A DNA stretch of 64,000 bases from Coffea arabica (lineage: Eukaryota; Streptophyta; Magnoliopsida; Gentianales; Rubiaceae): contig NC_092323.1 in NCBI RefSeq assembly GCF_036785885.1, positions 12,036,501 through 12,100,500 of the forward strand, given 5' to 3'. The notes under the pieces were generated by a model, which saw nothing but the letters and a program-made list of their open reading frames with translations, was not told the origin of the DNA and did no database searches. Below, piece after piece: positions 47,877 to 58,275 of the stretch. Within the stretch, counting starts at the first letter, position 1. The number at the start of each line of letters is the position of its first letter. Both the position numbers and the translations under genes were made by a program.

Positions 47877-48527
47877 CGGGATAATTTCACAAACCTCACC
47901 CTGAAGTTTATGATAATTGCAGACAATATCCTTTAGGTTTAAATAATTATAGAAACCTGCCTTAGAAAATACTTTGAAGCTCACTTTGCTAATGTAAGCA
48001 AAAAATCTCCATTGAAAATCCTAAAATGCCCTTAGATGATTATCATCTAGAAAAATATAATTCCTTAGTAATGTTAAACTCAAAACATTAGTCGCATACT
48101 TTTATAAAGTTCACTAGTAAATTTGTTCCTATCCGCTAAAAAAATGTTGATACCTACGTGACCAACAAAACTAATTCAATAAGAATCTATGTGTTGAGGA
48201 AATTAAATTTTTTATTTACCCTAAAATCACTACCATATGGAGTAAGATTGGGTTTAGGTTTTGTGGGTGTCTATGACAAGATAGAAATTTATCACTCTTG
48301 TTATTGTTCTTGTTCTTTTTTTAAAAAAAAAAAAACTTTTTTCCAAAGGATTTACTAAATTTAATTTACAATACATTAGTTCTCTTCATGGAGGCTTTAA
48401 ATTCAACATTGGATGAAGGCTAATTTTGTCATTTTAGACAATGAAGGGAGGTATGTGCAATTTTTTAAACTTGGAGGGTACAGCCTGAAATTGTTATAAA
48501 CCTCAGGGTAGGTTTGTAAAATTATCC
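47877..48527. mobile_element. Non-autonomous Mutator-type element with about 60-bp inverted ends
   Basis: The left end GGGATAATTTCACAAACCT and the reverse complement of the right end GGATAATTTTACAAACCT continue matching over about 60 bp (CCCTGArGTTTAT, then AATTkCAG). The flanks TTTTAGATA (47868-47876) and TTTTAGAGA (48528-48536) look like a 9-bp target duplication, 8 of 9 matching. No open frame of note. Confidence 0.7.
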
Positions 48528-48536
48528 TTTTAGAGA

Positions 48537-49281
48537 CTATTATAGACTACTTTGGGCTTTATGCTTCTCGCTAGTACGAGTGATTCTGGATGGTGTTTCA
48601 AATATGGAACTAGTTAATTTTGGTTTTGGGGCAAGTCATCACACAGTCTAAGGCAAGGCAGAAGATGCATCAAATTCATATGTGTTATCATTTATCAATT
48701 AAATTCCAATCAATAAGACAGAGCAAAGATGCTTGTCGAATAGCAAATTTTTTTTGGGTGTCTTAGTATATATGCCATGCTTGCTATAATATCTACCAAT
48801 GGAAGACTAATTCATGTATCTTGTCTCTTCTATTTCTTTTATTATTGATAAACAAATTGGTTTACGTTTTAAAATTCATTCCAACTTTTCAATATTTATA
48901 CGTATTTACCAAGCAACTAAGTATTGTAGTAATTCCAGCCCTCTTAACCAAGCGGACCTTCAATAGTTACCTACTTCGGACAAGTCAACAGCAGCCAACG
49001 GATGTCTCTACTATCTTCTTATTCGTCTTTCTGTCACTTCATTAGTTTAGTAAAAATTTTATTTGTCTTAGTAGGTTAGAGAAAGCGAGGTATATTCTTT
49101 TTTAAGTAGACGGTAAGTTGCTAAACAGATGAATCAACAGAAAATAACGTTAAAGACAAATGAATGAAATGTACTACATATCAATATACAGTACTAGCAC
49201 AAAGAAATAAAGAACAAAGAAAGAGCCAAAGAGGAGCCCAATATATAGTACCTCCGGCCAATATCATCTAAACCAGGCGAC
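48537..49281. other. Upstream region of UGT copy 3
   Basis: No gene recognised. A TATATAG motif at 49242-49248 lies about 35 bp before the UGT start codon and may be its TATA box, though it would leave a very short leader. Confidence 0.5.
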
Positions 49282-50676
49282 ATGGCTGCTGAACCAAAGA
49301 AGCTTCACGTAGTAGTGTTCCCATGGCTGGCCTTTGGTCACATGATTCCATTTCTTGAGCTAGCCAAATCAATTGCTCAAAAGGGGCATAGAGTCACCTT
49401 TGTATCCACCCCACGAAACATCGATCGCCTCCCAAAAATCCCATCAACCTTAATCTCCCAACTCAATTACCTTAAACTTCCTCTACCTCAAATTGAAAAT
49501 CTGCCTGAAAATGCCGAGGCTACGACTGATTTGCCTATAACCAAGGTCCATTGCCTTAAGAAAGCCTATGATGGTCTCCAAATCGAGGTAGCTCAATTTC
49601 TTGAGACCACTCTACCTGATTGGTTGATTTACGATTTTGCCTCTCATTCGCTGCCATCGATGGTTGGTAAACTTGGTATTTCACTTGCCTTCTTCTCTTC
49701 CATGAATGCATGGTCCGCCACTTTCTTTGGATCAGCAAAAACCTTTCACACTCGAACTAAGCCCGAAGATTTCTTGGTCCCACCCAAGTGGGTCCCATTC
49801 CCGTCAAAGGTGGCGTTTCGTCGTCATGAGTTAATGCGGATGGCTGCTGGCAACGTAGAGAACGCCTCCGGCGTCTCGGACTGGGACCGTGTGGCGGAGG
49901 CTCTGATCCGTTGCGACGCGATTCTGGTCAGGAGTTGTAGAGAACTGGAAAGTGATTGGCTGGATCTAACGGAAAAGATGCATGAAAAGCCTGTGATAAC
50001 TGTGGGCTTAATGCCGCCGTCGGCCCGAGATAGAGAAGATGACGGGGATGACACGTGGCATACGATTAGTGGGTGGCTAAACCTGCATGGAAAAGAATCT
50101 GTAATCTACGTAGCACTGGGGACCGAGGTGGCGCCGAGTCGAGAAGAGCTAACCGAGTTAGCTACTGGGCTAGAGCTTTCCGGATTGCCCTTCTTCTGGG
50201 CTCTGAGGAAAAAGCAGGGTCCAAGTGAGTTTGAATCGCTTGAGTTGCCAGATGGGTTCGAGGAACGAGTTAAAGATAGAGGAATTGTGTGGACGAGTTG
50301 GACACCTCAACTCAGGGTCTTAGCCCATGACTCAGTGGGAGGCTTTTTAACTCATTGTGGATGGAGTTCAGTTATAGAGGGACTTCAAAATGGGAGGCCA
50401 CTAGTGATGCTGCCCTTCCAACTGGACCAAGGGTTGAATGCTAGAGCCTTAGAAGAGAAAATGGTGGGAATTGAAGTACCAAGAGATGAAGATGACGGCT
50501 CACTGAGTACAGACTCGGTAGCTGAGTCACTCAGGTTGATAATGACAGATCAAAAGGGGCAGATTTACAGGGACAAGGCTAAGGAAATGAAATTGATTTT
50601 CGGAGATAGGGACTTGCAAGAAAAATACGAAGACAACCTGATTGAGTATCTCGAAAAGATTAGAGGTCTGATTTAG
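49282..50676 (+). CDS. UDP-glycosyltransferase, UGT91-like (copy 3)
   Basis: Intronless, 464 aa. It starts MAAEPKKLHVV followed at once by FPWLAFGHMIPFLELAK with the catalytic His, the family's usual beginning, so the start is firm. Partner Asp is in WLIYDFASHS; VSTPRNIDRLP and ENLPENAEATTDLP are kept; the PSPG box at about 340-383 has the standard THCGWSS and ends LDQ. It is the parent or sister of the broken copy at 53.7 kb, with which it shares near-identical stretches including the C-terminus and part of the leader. It differs from copies 1 and 2 by the standard Cys in the box. Substrate unknown; sugar transfer to a phenolic or terpenoid glycoside is inferred from family. Confidence 0.93.
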   Translation: MAAEPKKLHVVVFPWLAFGHMIPFLELAKSIAQKGHRVTFVSTPRNIDRLPKIPSTLISQLNYLKLPLPQIENLPENAEATTDLPITKVHCLKKAYDGLQIEVAQFLETTLPDWLIYDFASHSLPSMVGKLGISLAFFSSMNAWSATFFGSAKTFHTRTKPEDFLVPPKWVPFPSKVAFRRHELMRMAAGNVENASGVSDWDRVAEALIRCDAILVRSCRELESDWLDLTEKMHEKPVITVGLMPPSARDREDDGDDTWHTISGWLNLHGKESVIYVALGTEVAPSREELTELATGLELSGLPFFWALRKKQGPSEFESLELPDGFEERVKDRGIVWTSWTPQLRVLAHDSVGGFLTHCGWSSVIEGLQNGRPLVMLPFQLDQGLNARALEEKMVGIEVPRDEDDGSLSTDSVAESLRLIMTDQKGQIYRDKAKEMKLIFGDRDLQEKYEDNLIEYLEKIRGLI

Positions 50677-52347
50677 ATTGATTTAGCGATTGTATAATGT
50701 AATATAATTTGCAGAGATTTGGTACGAGCTGCCTGGCATCTCTTTGGTTAATGATTGTCAAATAATTCGTACTTAGTTTGGTTTTTCTGATTGACTAGAA
50801 TAAGAATGGCTTGATTACAAAATTATATGCATTTTATGGGGCGGAAAGTTGATTTACTTGCGTTGGTGGTTGCAATATTGTAATACGTCGAATAAAATTT
50901 TCTTCGAGAATATACTTGCCAAAATAATTGGAGATTATTAGATTAATGCCGGCATTGCAAATAGAACAATCAACTAAAAAGAAAAATTACACTTCAAATT
51001 TTCCCCTATAAAGATTTTTTGCCACAAATATGAGATGCAGAAAATCGAAAAGAGTAAATTTTATAGGGAGCTTCTAAATTATTACCATTGTAAGTTTTTG
51101 GCCTTTGATCTACTTTTATTATCAGATTAGTATACTCCCTTACGATAAAAAAAAAAAAAATACATACTTTTGATAATTTGAGTCGATTGCACCTTTACTT
51201 GCCCAATATAATTACCAAATTAAGCATCCTTTGTCCCAACATGATTCTCTCACGAACACCACGTAGATAACAGTTGCACCAATAATTTACAGCAACCACT
51301 CAAAAGACATGAATGGAAGAGACAAGCCTGAAATTGATGAAATACGAGAGCTATTGAAAATTTGGATCCATGAGGTCAGAAGCACTTGGTAAAACCATTG
51401 AATAGGGGGGCTATTGAAAATTGGAAAAATTGACGCCATTCAGATGTAACTTACTAGTGATTTTCGTGAGTTGACATTTGCCTATCATCCTAACACAACT
51501 TCTTCATTCCCTTCATTCCTTTCAGCTCATTCAAGTCATTCCTTTCTTTTCAGCTCAATTTAGTTTGTTAATGAGCTATCGTCACACTTAATTGGTGGCC
51601 TAGCTATGATGCATCAGCATATACAGATGTTCTGAGATGGAAGGAGAGCATACTAGCTTCTTCTATACAATAAAAAATTTCTGTCTCGAGTCCTTTTTAA
51701 TGCCTTCTCTTATCCCCTGTGCACATTGCCACAAACTCAATTGAATTGCTCTTTGTGCTGTTTTGTTTTCTTTTTCTTGCAAGTGTGTAAATTTGTTGGT
51801 GTATCATTCCTTTTAATTCTGAGTTTCTGAGAATATTCAATATTTTGCTAATTAAATTGATTTTTATGAACGAGTTTATCAGTCTTGTTGGTTTCTTGAA
51901 GTTCGACAATTTTGTAGATTTTACTACCTTTAAGTTGCAGGTGCAAGGTTATGTTAGTTATATGGTAGTTTTACTCGTTTAAGCCACAAGGGGTAACTTC
52001 GTTTGCAGGGCACCAACCATAGCCTCGTATTTGCTCAGCGGTCCTCCAGTCTTGCACTGTTAATATATGGCATATCTGGATTATGCTTTGGTTTGCATTT
52101 TGTTGATTGTTGACCTGTCTGAGATGCAGCCTTTGGAATCATTTGCATTTTATTCTTTTTCCCTCCTTTGGCCACGCTGGTTCTGAATTTTCTAATAGAT
52201 TGGCTTGTTTTGTTTTGTTTTATCGTTTCTGCTGCAACTATGCATTTGACAACTTGTTATTTGCAGTAACACAACCAGTGGTTCTGAACCATGAGTTGTC
52301 CTTTGCCATGACAGCAGATTTAATGTCCTCGGGTAAACGTTTCATTT
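50677..52347. other. Intergenic region with exon-like relics
   Basis: Mostly unassigned. Two stretches look like old exons: 52009-52113, after a TTTGCAG acceptor, reads GTNHSLVFAQRSSSLALLIY and on to a stop; 52267-52332, after TTTGCAG, reads ..QPVVLNHELSFAMTADLMSS and ends before GGTAAAC. I do not recognise the protein. A SINE follows directly. Confidence 0.35.
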
Positions 52348-52540
52348 AACCACTAGCTTAGTGGCCACCAGGGAGGGACTTCCTTAGTGGCCACTAAGGA
52401 TAATATCATAGCACTTCTTTAGTCTAGTTGGGTCTGTATACCCATTAGTCCTTAACACACAATCCTCTTTAGGTTTCCCCTCCCCTAGATTAGGATATAA
52501 TAGGTTATATAATGTATCGTTGCTGGCGCAAAAAAAAAGA
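52348..52540 (+). mobile_element. SINE-type retroposon with poly-A tail
   Basis: 193 bp ending in an A-run (AAAAAAAAAGA). The flanking direct repeats GTAAACGTTTCATTT (52333-52347) and GTAAACGTTTTATTC (52541-52555) match at 13 of 15 bases. A TAGCTTAGTGG motif six bases from the start fits a pol-III A box; a B box is not obvious. The body has a short internal GTGGCCAC.. repeat. A tRNA-derived SINE is likely. Confidence 0.7.
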
Positions 52541-52556
52541 GTAAACGTTTTATTCC

Positions 52557-52630
52557 TTCTTGCTCAGATGTTATGCTCACTTTTAAAACTAGCTTCTTGC
52601 TCAGATGTTATGCTCACTTTTAAAACTAGC
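52557..52630. repeat. 37-bp tandem duplication
   Basis: CTTCTTGCTCAGATGTTATG and the following 17 bases occur twice in direct succession with at most one or two differences. Confidence 0.85.
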
Positions 52631-53035
52631 GTAGCAATCTTGTGCGCCCAAACATTTGCTTCTCTAAAGATTGTAATAAATCGAAAACTTGCAAGAGTTC
52701 TCAAAGGTTTAAGCATTTCAAAAAGTTTAACCAAATCATGACCTTCTACTTTGCATTTTTTTCACTGCTAGCGTTTATAATGCCTTCGCAATCTCCAACT
52801 ATAGCCAACCTATTGCCTGTCAACGTTTGATGATTTTCAACAATTTTCTTCATAGTAAAATTCAACCCCACAACACATATATAGCTGAAAACTCTGCGTC
52901 CTAGGAATCACTAGATTCCAATCTGCGATCCTTAAGAATGAAATAGTCTCGTTGGTCGTCATGAAAAAACACAACTACATGCTGAATTCATTTTGCTCAG
53001 AATGTTGTTGCATCAACCATGAGTACCTGATGGAA
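52631..53035 (-). pseudogene. Decayed RNase H-like (RVT_3-type) domain, probable LINE relic
   Basis: Read on the minus strand, pieces in order resemble an RNase H fold: VDATTF, CVFFHDDQ, DAEFSAIYV, NRLAIVGDCEGIINASS and FRFITIFREANVWAHKIA. This order (D..E..D then REAN..AH..A) is typical of RNase H domains in plant LINEs and related host proteins. It is broken and no reverse transcriptase is seen beside it. Confidence 0.5.
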
Positions 53036-53707
53036 AGGGGGCATGAATGAATATGGAACTCTATGAAAATTATGAACAACTGCTCTACGAAAGTAGTTGT
53101 TCAACATTCGGCCCTTTCTTTCATTTTCCAACCCTCATAGAGTGGATGATGAAGAATAAAATTCAAATTTATCATGAAGGTGAATCTACACGCAGTTTAT
53201 CTTCCCATAATTTTCAGACAGTTTCATATCCAATCACGTCCCCTTTCCATTTTGCTAGAATGCTATTGCCTGGGAATGAATTTTAATTGGTATTACTGCA
53301 TGGCTTTTCAAATAGTGTCATGAACAATTAAAAGGCAGCTTCGTTATAGTTTCTCTTCTACATTTTTAGCAGCTTCAAGTGCCCTACGATCGATATAAAA
53401 GGCAATAAAACGCAGTCCAACTTTACTTGTGACTTTTATGATTTTCATTACTGTATTGGTTTCTTAGAAATCAATAAATTGAAGTCCGACTTTGTGACTA
53501 TTAGGATAAATTAATGAACATTGAAGCATATGCTAGTTAGAGGCATTGAGAAAGAGATAGGCATTCTAATTATGGACTTTTTAAGACATTGGCCGGCTTT
53601 AATGTTACACATACCTAGGAGGATTTAATGTTGTTACACACAACACATATTAGAAATAGTTAAACTATCTTCAGTCAACTACATCGACCACTCCAATCTA
53701 AAACCAA
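53036..53707. other. Intergenic, nothing recognised
   Basis: No gene or clear repeat. It precedes the broken UGT copy, whose leader similarity to UGT copy 3 begins just before 53708. Confidence 0.5.
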
Positions 53708-54083
53708 TTGGCTGCTGAAATAGAGAAGCTTCATGCATTTGCCTGATCGAGTCTTCGGTATCTGATTGGTTGATTTACGTATTAGCTGGAATCAGCTCGA
53801 TTTGACCACTTGTGAAGTTGCCTTTCCAGTTAGATCAAAGGTTGAGTGCTAGAATCTTGGAAGAGGAAATGGTGGGAAATTGAAGATGACGGCTCACTGA
53901 GTAGGGACTGGGTAGCTGAGTCACTCAGGTTGATAATTATGACAGATCAAAAGTAAAGGGACAGAATCATAGGGACAAGGCTAAGGAAATGAAATTGATT
54001 TATTAAATTACGGCTTGCCAAAAAAAAAAAAAAAAAATTACCTGGTTGATGAGCATCTCGAAAAGATTAGAGATCTGATTTAG
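53708..54083 (+). pseudogene. Broken UGT91-like copy, internally deleted
   Basis: The start matches UGT copy 3 (TTGGCTGCTGAAATAGAGAA against ATGGCTGCTGAACCAAAGAA, including an AAACCA leader), but with TTG for the ATG and an in-frame stop. A short GATTGGTTGATTTACG piece follows, then the C-terminal quarter: GATGACGGCTCACTGAGTA, GTAGCTGAGTCACTCAGG, AAGGAAATGAAATTGATTT and CTCGAAAAGATTAGAG to the stop at 54083. Most of the centre, including nearly all of the PSPG box, is gone, and an A-run interrupts the end. A recent tandem copy of the gene at 49.3 kb that decayed by deletion. Confidence 0.88.
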
Positions 54084-55002
54084 ATCGATGCAACAATTAG
54101 TTAATGTAATGATTTGCATAGATTGTACAAGTTGGCCTTCCTTTAATGAATGATTGTCAATTGATTGATGTAACATTCGAGTTTTCTAAGCAACAATCCC
54201 ATTACAAGATTGTATGCATTTTATTCTTATTTGCAGCAAAGATCTTATGCATTCTTTTTGGGAAAATTTGATCGAATGATGTTGGTAGTAGCACGACTAT
54301 CTGTAAATTCACTGAAACATCTCCAAATTATTGACAATGTACTTCCAAAAAATTTGGGAAATACTAAGGCATTTTTTGAATTATTAACAGCATTGGAAAT
54401 ATGACACATGAGCCCCACCGCCCTTGTTTTCACTATTTAAGCTCTTAAACTTTATTGAAGAGTAATGGGGATAATTTCATTTAAGTGTGGGAACAAAACT
54501 ATATAATTCTACGCATAGATATGGAGATTTTGGTGGGGGGTTAGTGGGGGCAATTGCCATCCACTTCCCCCACAATGCCTCCATCACTGTTACTGCCTGT
54601 AATCAAAGTAGACGCAAGAACCTCTGCGGACGCTATCTCATTCTTCTCCTCAAAAATGTCCTAGAATACATTATGCTCCATTTTGTACACCAAGGGAAGC
54701 AAGTCCATCCCAATTATAGCCCTTTCATGCGGGTTTTTTTTTTTTGTTGATCTCATCAAAACCAACGTACATCATGGTGAACGTATAGCTATATAGCGGT
54801 GCTAATCACTAGCTAGAGGGTGATGAGTCATGTAGCATAAGCTAAAGGGCCAGCCTTGATAAATTTGAACAAAAAAAGACGTGGAAATACCAAATCGATA
54901 ATTTACGAAGTCATATACCGGTACAAAGTTCTTTGTTCAAACAATAGATCGTCACCATTAGCCTTTATTTGTTCAAACGTCTCGACTCCAACAAGTCCAT
55001 TC
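54084..55002. other. Intergenic, no gene recognised
   Basis: Includes the former 3' flank of the broken UGT copy and leader-like sequence for the fragment at 55003. Confidence 0.5.
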
Positions 55003-55074
55003 ATGGCAGATAACTCCAGCTTGCATGTAGTAACGTTCCCTTGGTTAGCCTTCGGACACATCATCCCATTCTTA
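55003..55074 (+). pseudogene. UGT91-like 5' fragment, first 24 codons
   Basis: ATG at 55003 opens MADNSSLHVVTFPWLAFGHI, continuing to IPFL, a perfect UGT start with the catalytic His, preceded by leader sequence. Similarity to the family stops abruptly at 55074; the following A+T-rich sequence is unrelated and no remaining part of the gene follows before the next complete copy. A truncated duplicate. Confidence 0.85.
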
Positions 55075-55687
55075 ATAATTCATCGTAAATTCTTTGTTAT
55101 TCCAAAATATATGTAGCTTGTATGGTAAAGTAAATTAATCTAGTAATTCAACAATTTAAGTATCTATAAATCAATTAGAGTTTACAATTACTCAACTATT
55201 TATAACAAAATTAACCTATTATATATCACGTAAGAAAAAAAAAGTTATATGTGTGGTGAAACAAAAGATAAGAATAAACAACAATAATAGTTTATTTTTT
55301 ATTTGTTTTTGGTACTAGTAATAATTAATTAATCAATGCCTCTATTTTTTTTTCTTATATATTTGAATACCTCAGCTAATGAGACGCGAGCTTCTCCTCG
55401 TGAGGATTCCTCCTTTTTGCTCCAATAATGACGAATTTGTCGTATTAAAGATAAAAATTGTCTTATTAAATTTTGACACAGTGACTAGTACATCAATCAT
55501 CTTCCTGGTACTATGAACTCACATTTCACGTGATCTGCCAACAACAAGCAATGCGGAAAAGGCAGTCAATCGAATCAATTGGTCCACGTCGTACCACCCA
55601 CCCAGCTTCTATATATCAGCACGTTGTGCACTCCGCAGGCAAGGCGGAAAAAACCATAATAGAGTTCTAAAGTTCCAATAATATTTC
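55075..55687. other. A+T-rich spacer and promoter of UGT copy 4
   Basis: No gene recognised. It ends with the promoter of the next UGT. Confidence 0.5.
55610..55616 (+). promoter_or_regulatory. TATA box of UGT copy 4
   Basis: TATATAT 72-78 bp before the ATG at 55688. Confidence 0.55.
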
Positions 55688-57076
55688 ATGGCAAACAAAT
55701 CCGGCAGCTTACATGTTGTCATGTTCCCATGGTTAGCCTTCGGCCATTTCGTCCCCTTTCTAGAGCTCTCCAAATTCATAGCTCAGAGGGGTCACAAAGT
55801 TAGCTTCATTTCCACCCCTAAAAACATCGATCGCCTCCCTAGAATCCCTCCAGAGTTTGCCTCTTCTATTACCTTTGTCAAAATCCCACTCCCCCCAGTC
55901 GATGGGCTTCCCGAAAATGTGGAGGCCACCGTAGACCTCGGCGGTCTTGATGTTGCCGTTCTCAAGAAAGCCTACGACGGACTTGAGCCCGAGTTGACTC
56001 GTTTCTTGGAATACTCAGCTCCGGACTGGATTATTTACGACTTTGCCCCATATTGGATACCTCACATCGCAGCTAAGCTCAACATATCTAAATCATTCTT
56101 TTGTATTTTTTGCGCTGCCAGTATGGCATTCTGTGCACCCTCTCTTGATGCGATGATCGCGGGAACTGGTCCCAGAACTAAGGTCGAGGATTTTACGGTT
56201 CCACCGAAGTGGATCCCATTCGAGAGTAAATTGGCTTTCAAGTTATACGAGAGTAGATGGGTGGTGCGAGGTCAGAACCTAGATGGATCGGGTGTATCGG
56301 ATACGTATCGGGTCGGATCGGCTATAAAGGGTGCAGATGTTACATTGATAAGATATTGCCCCGATTTTGAAGGCCAGTGGTTGAAGTTGCTTGAAGATTT
56401 GCTACAGCGGCATATAATACCGCTGGGATTAATGCCACCCCCGGTGGAAAAAAGCATCGTCGAGAACAATGAGTCCTGGATTGCAATCAAGGATTGGCTT
56501 GATGGTCAAGATAAAGGCTCAGTGGTTTATGTGGCACTTGGGAGTGAGGTATCACTCAATCAACTCCAACTCAGTGAGTTGGCTCTTGGGCTGGAGTTAT
56601 CCGGGGTACCATTTTTCTGGGCTCTAAGGAATCCATCTGGGCTGCCAGAGGGGTTCGAGGATAGAGTCAAGGGAAGGGGTATCGTTTGGAAGAATTGGGC
56701 ACCTCAGCTTAACGTGCTGAGTCATGACTCAGTGGGTGGATTCCTGACTCACTGCGGGTGGAGTTCGAGTATAGAGGGGCTCATGTTTGGTCATCCGCTC
56801 ATTATGCTGCCGTTTGTCGCAGATACGGGGTTGATTGCTAGGATGCTGGAGGAAAAACAGGTGGGGATAGAAATACCGAGAAATGATGTAGATGGATCGT
56901 ACGCGAGCCACTCGGTGGCCAACTCGGTAAGGTTGATTATGGTGGAAAACGAAGGTAAAATCTTCAAGGACAAAGCTAAAGAAATTAGTGCAATATTTGG
57001 AGATCAGGATTTGCATGACAGTTACCTACACAAGTGTGTAGATTACTTGGAAAATAAAAGACATGAATCCAAATAA
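55688..57076 (+). CDS. UDP-glycosyltransferase, UGT91-like (copy 4), altered PSPG end
   Basis: Intronless, 462 aa. It starts MANKSGSLHVV then FPWLAFGH with the catalytic His; WIIYDFAPYWIPHIAAK carries the partner Asp; FISTPKNIDRLP, VVYVALGSEV and a PSPG box at about 337-380 with THCGWSS follow. The last residue of the box is odd: FVADTG replaces the FxxDQG of the neighbours, so the conserved Gln that contacts the donor sugar is Thr. The next residues also differ (LIAR for LNAR). The protein is otherwise complete, so this may alter sugar-donor choice rather than kill the enzyme; that is inference. It groups with copy 5 in details such as KNIDRLP. Confidence 0.92.
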   Translation: MANKSGSLHVVMFPWLAFGHFVPFLELSKFIAQRGHKVSFISTPKNIDRLPRIPPEFASSITFVKIPLPPVDGLPENVEATVDLGGLDVAVLKKAYDGLEPELTRFLEYSAPDWIIYDFAPYWIPHIAAKLNISKSFFCIFCAASMAFCAPSLDAMIAGTGPRTKVEDFTVPPKWIPFESKLAFKLYESRWVVRGQNLDGSGVSDTYRVGSAIKGADVTLIRYCPDFEGQWLKLLEDLLQRHIIPLGLMPPPVEKSIVENNESWIAIKDWLDGQDKGSVVYVALGSEVSLNQLQLSELALGLELSGVPFFWALRNPSGLPEGFEDRVKGRGIVWKNWAPQLNVLSHDSVGGFLTHCGWSSSIEGLMFGHPLIMLPFVADTGLIARMLEEKQVGIEIPRNDVDGSYASHSVANSVRLIMVENEGKIFKDKAKEISAIFGDQDLHDSYLHKCVDYLENKRHESK

Positions 57077-57781
57077 GAACTGTCTTGGAAACTTTTGTGC
57101 CCATTCTGCCAAGACCACCATTAGTGTCAAATACATCCTATCTGATACACTTTATTTAGCATCTAGCTTTAGGAAAATCATCCTTATCAAAGTTGATAGA
57201 TTAGAATAATCTGTGGCACATGAGCTGGCCACTTGTACCAGACGTTTGTAATCTTGCTTCTTTTAATATATTTTGCGTTGCTTGATTTAAAAAATGTATC
57301 CATTGTGGATTTTCTTTTGTATTTTTAATTTAGTTGTTACTGAAATTACATCATTTCCTTCACTGAGAATGCCCATTACATCTTGTACAAACCGTCCAGA
57401 AAGGTTTATCATCATAATTTGGCAAAAAAAAATGTAAGGTTCAGATCATATCTTCTACATCGATTTTAATATCATATGTGAGATTCACAAAATTTTGTTC
57501 TATATTTACAATATATTGAAAATGAATTACATTCTAAACAAATAAAATTATGTCCTGTGAAATAGAACAAAAATCAATCCAAACAATTTTTCTGATGACC
57601 TTTTAAGTCCCCAGCTAGCCCCCACTTAAACCACCCCACCATTCGCTTAGTCAAAAGCAAGAACAAAGACAAGATGGCAGAATCCATCCATATGATTGTG
57701 TCTATTGTTCTCGAAATAGTCGATAATATATATATATATATAAAAATTTCTTCAATAAAATCCAGATTTATGTGTATTTGT
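57077..57781. other. 3' flank of UGT copy 4, no other gene
   Basis: A+T-rich, with a TA microsatellite near 57728-57742. Confidence 0.6.
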
Positions 57782-58275
57782 TAGGGGTGTTAATTAGGTT
57801 TTTTGAGTCGGATTTTAGCAAGTCCAAACTTGGTTCATAAATTATACAAATTTTTGGGTTTCGAACTTTCGGGCTCTGAGTTCATATTAAAAATCTCAAG
57901 TTTAGCTCAAGCTATTATATGAGTTTCAGGCTCAAATTGAATTCGGTACAAACTCATAATTAAATGGACAATTATATATAATATATATTTTATAATTATG
58001 AATTAATACAAATTCATATATAAGTCATTAACATTTTATGTCATAGTATGTATAATTATAAACTATAGATATTATTATACATATTTTACATATGTGATTA
58101 TACTCATATATGGATTGGACTTTAATTGAATTTGAGTCTAGTTTGATTCAAATTCAACCCAAATTTAGTTTGGCCCTAATATTTAAGTTCGAAATTTGTC
58201 CGACCGAATTAAAACTTAGGTTCAATGAACTTTTCGAGCCGAACTTGAGCTGATCGGACTTCATTGACAATGCTA
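57782..58275. mobile_element. Non-autonomous hAT-type element
   Basis: It starts TAGGGGTGTTAAT, and the reverse complement of its end starts TAGCATTGTCAAT. The flanks GTATTTGT (57774-57781) and GTATTTGG (58276-58283) are an 8-bp target duplication with one mismatch. No open frame; many AAGTTCGA/TTCGAAC-like motifs, as in the element at 33145. Confidence 0.75.
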
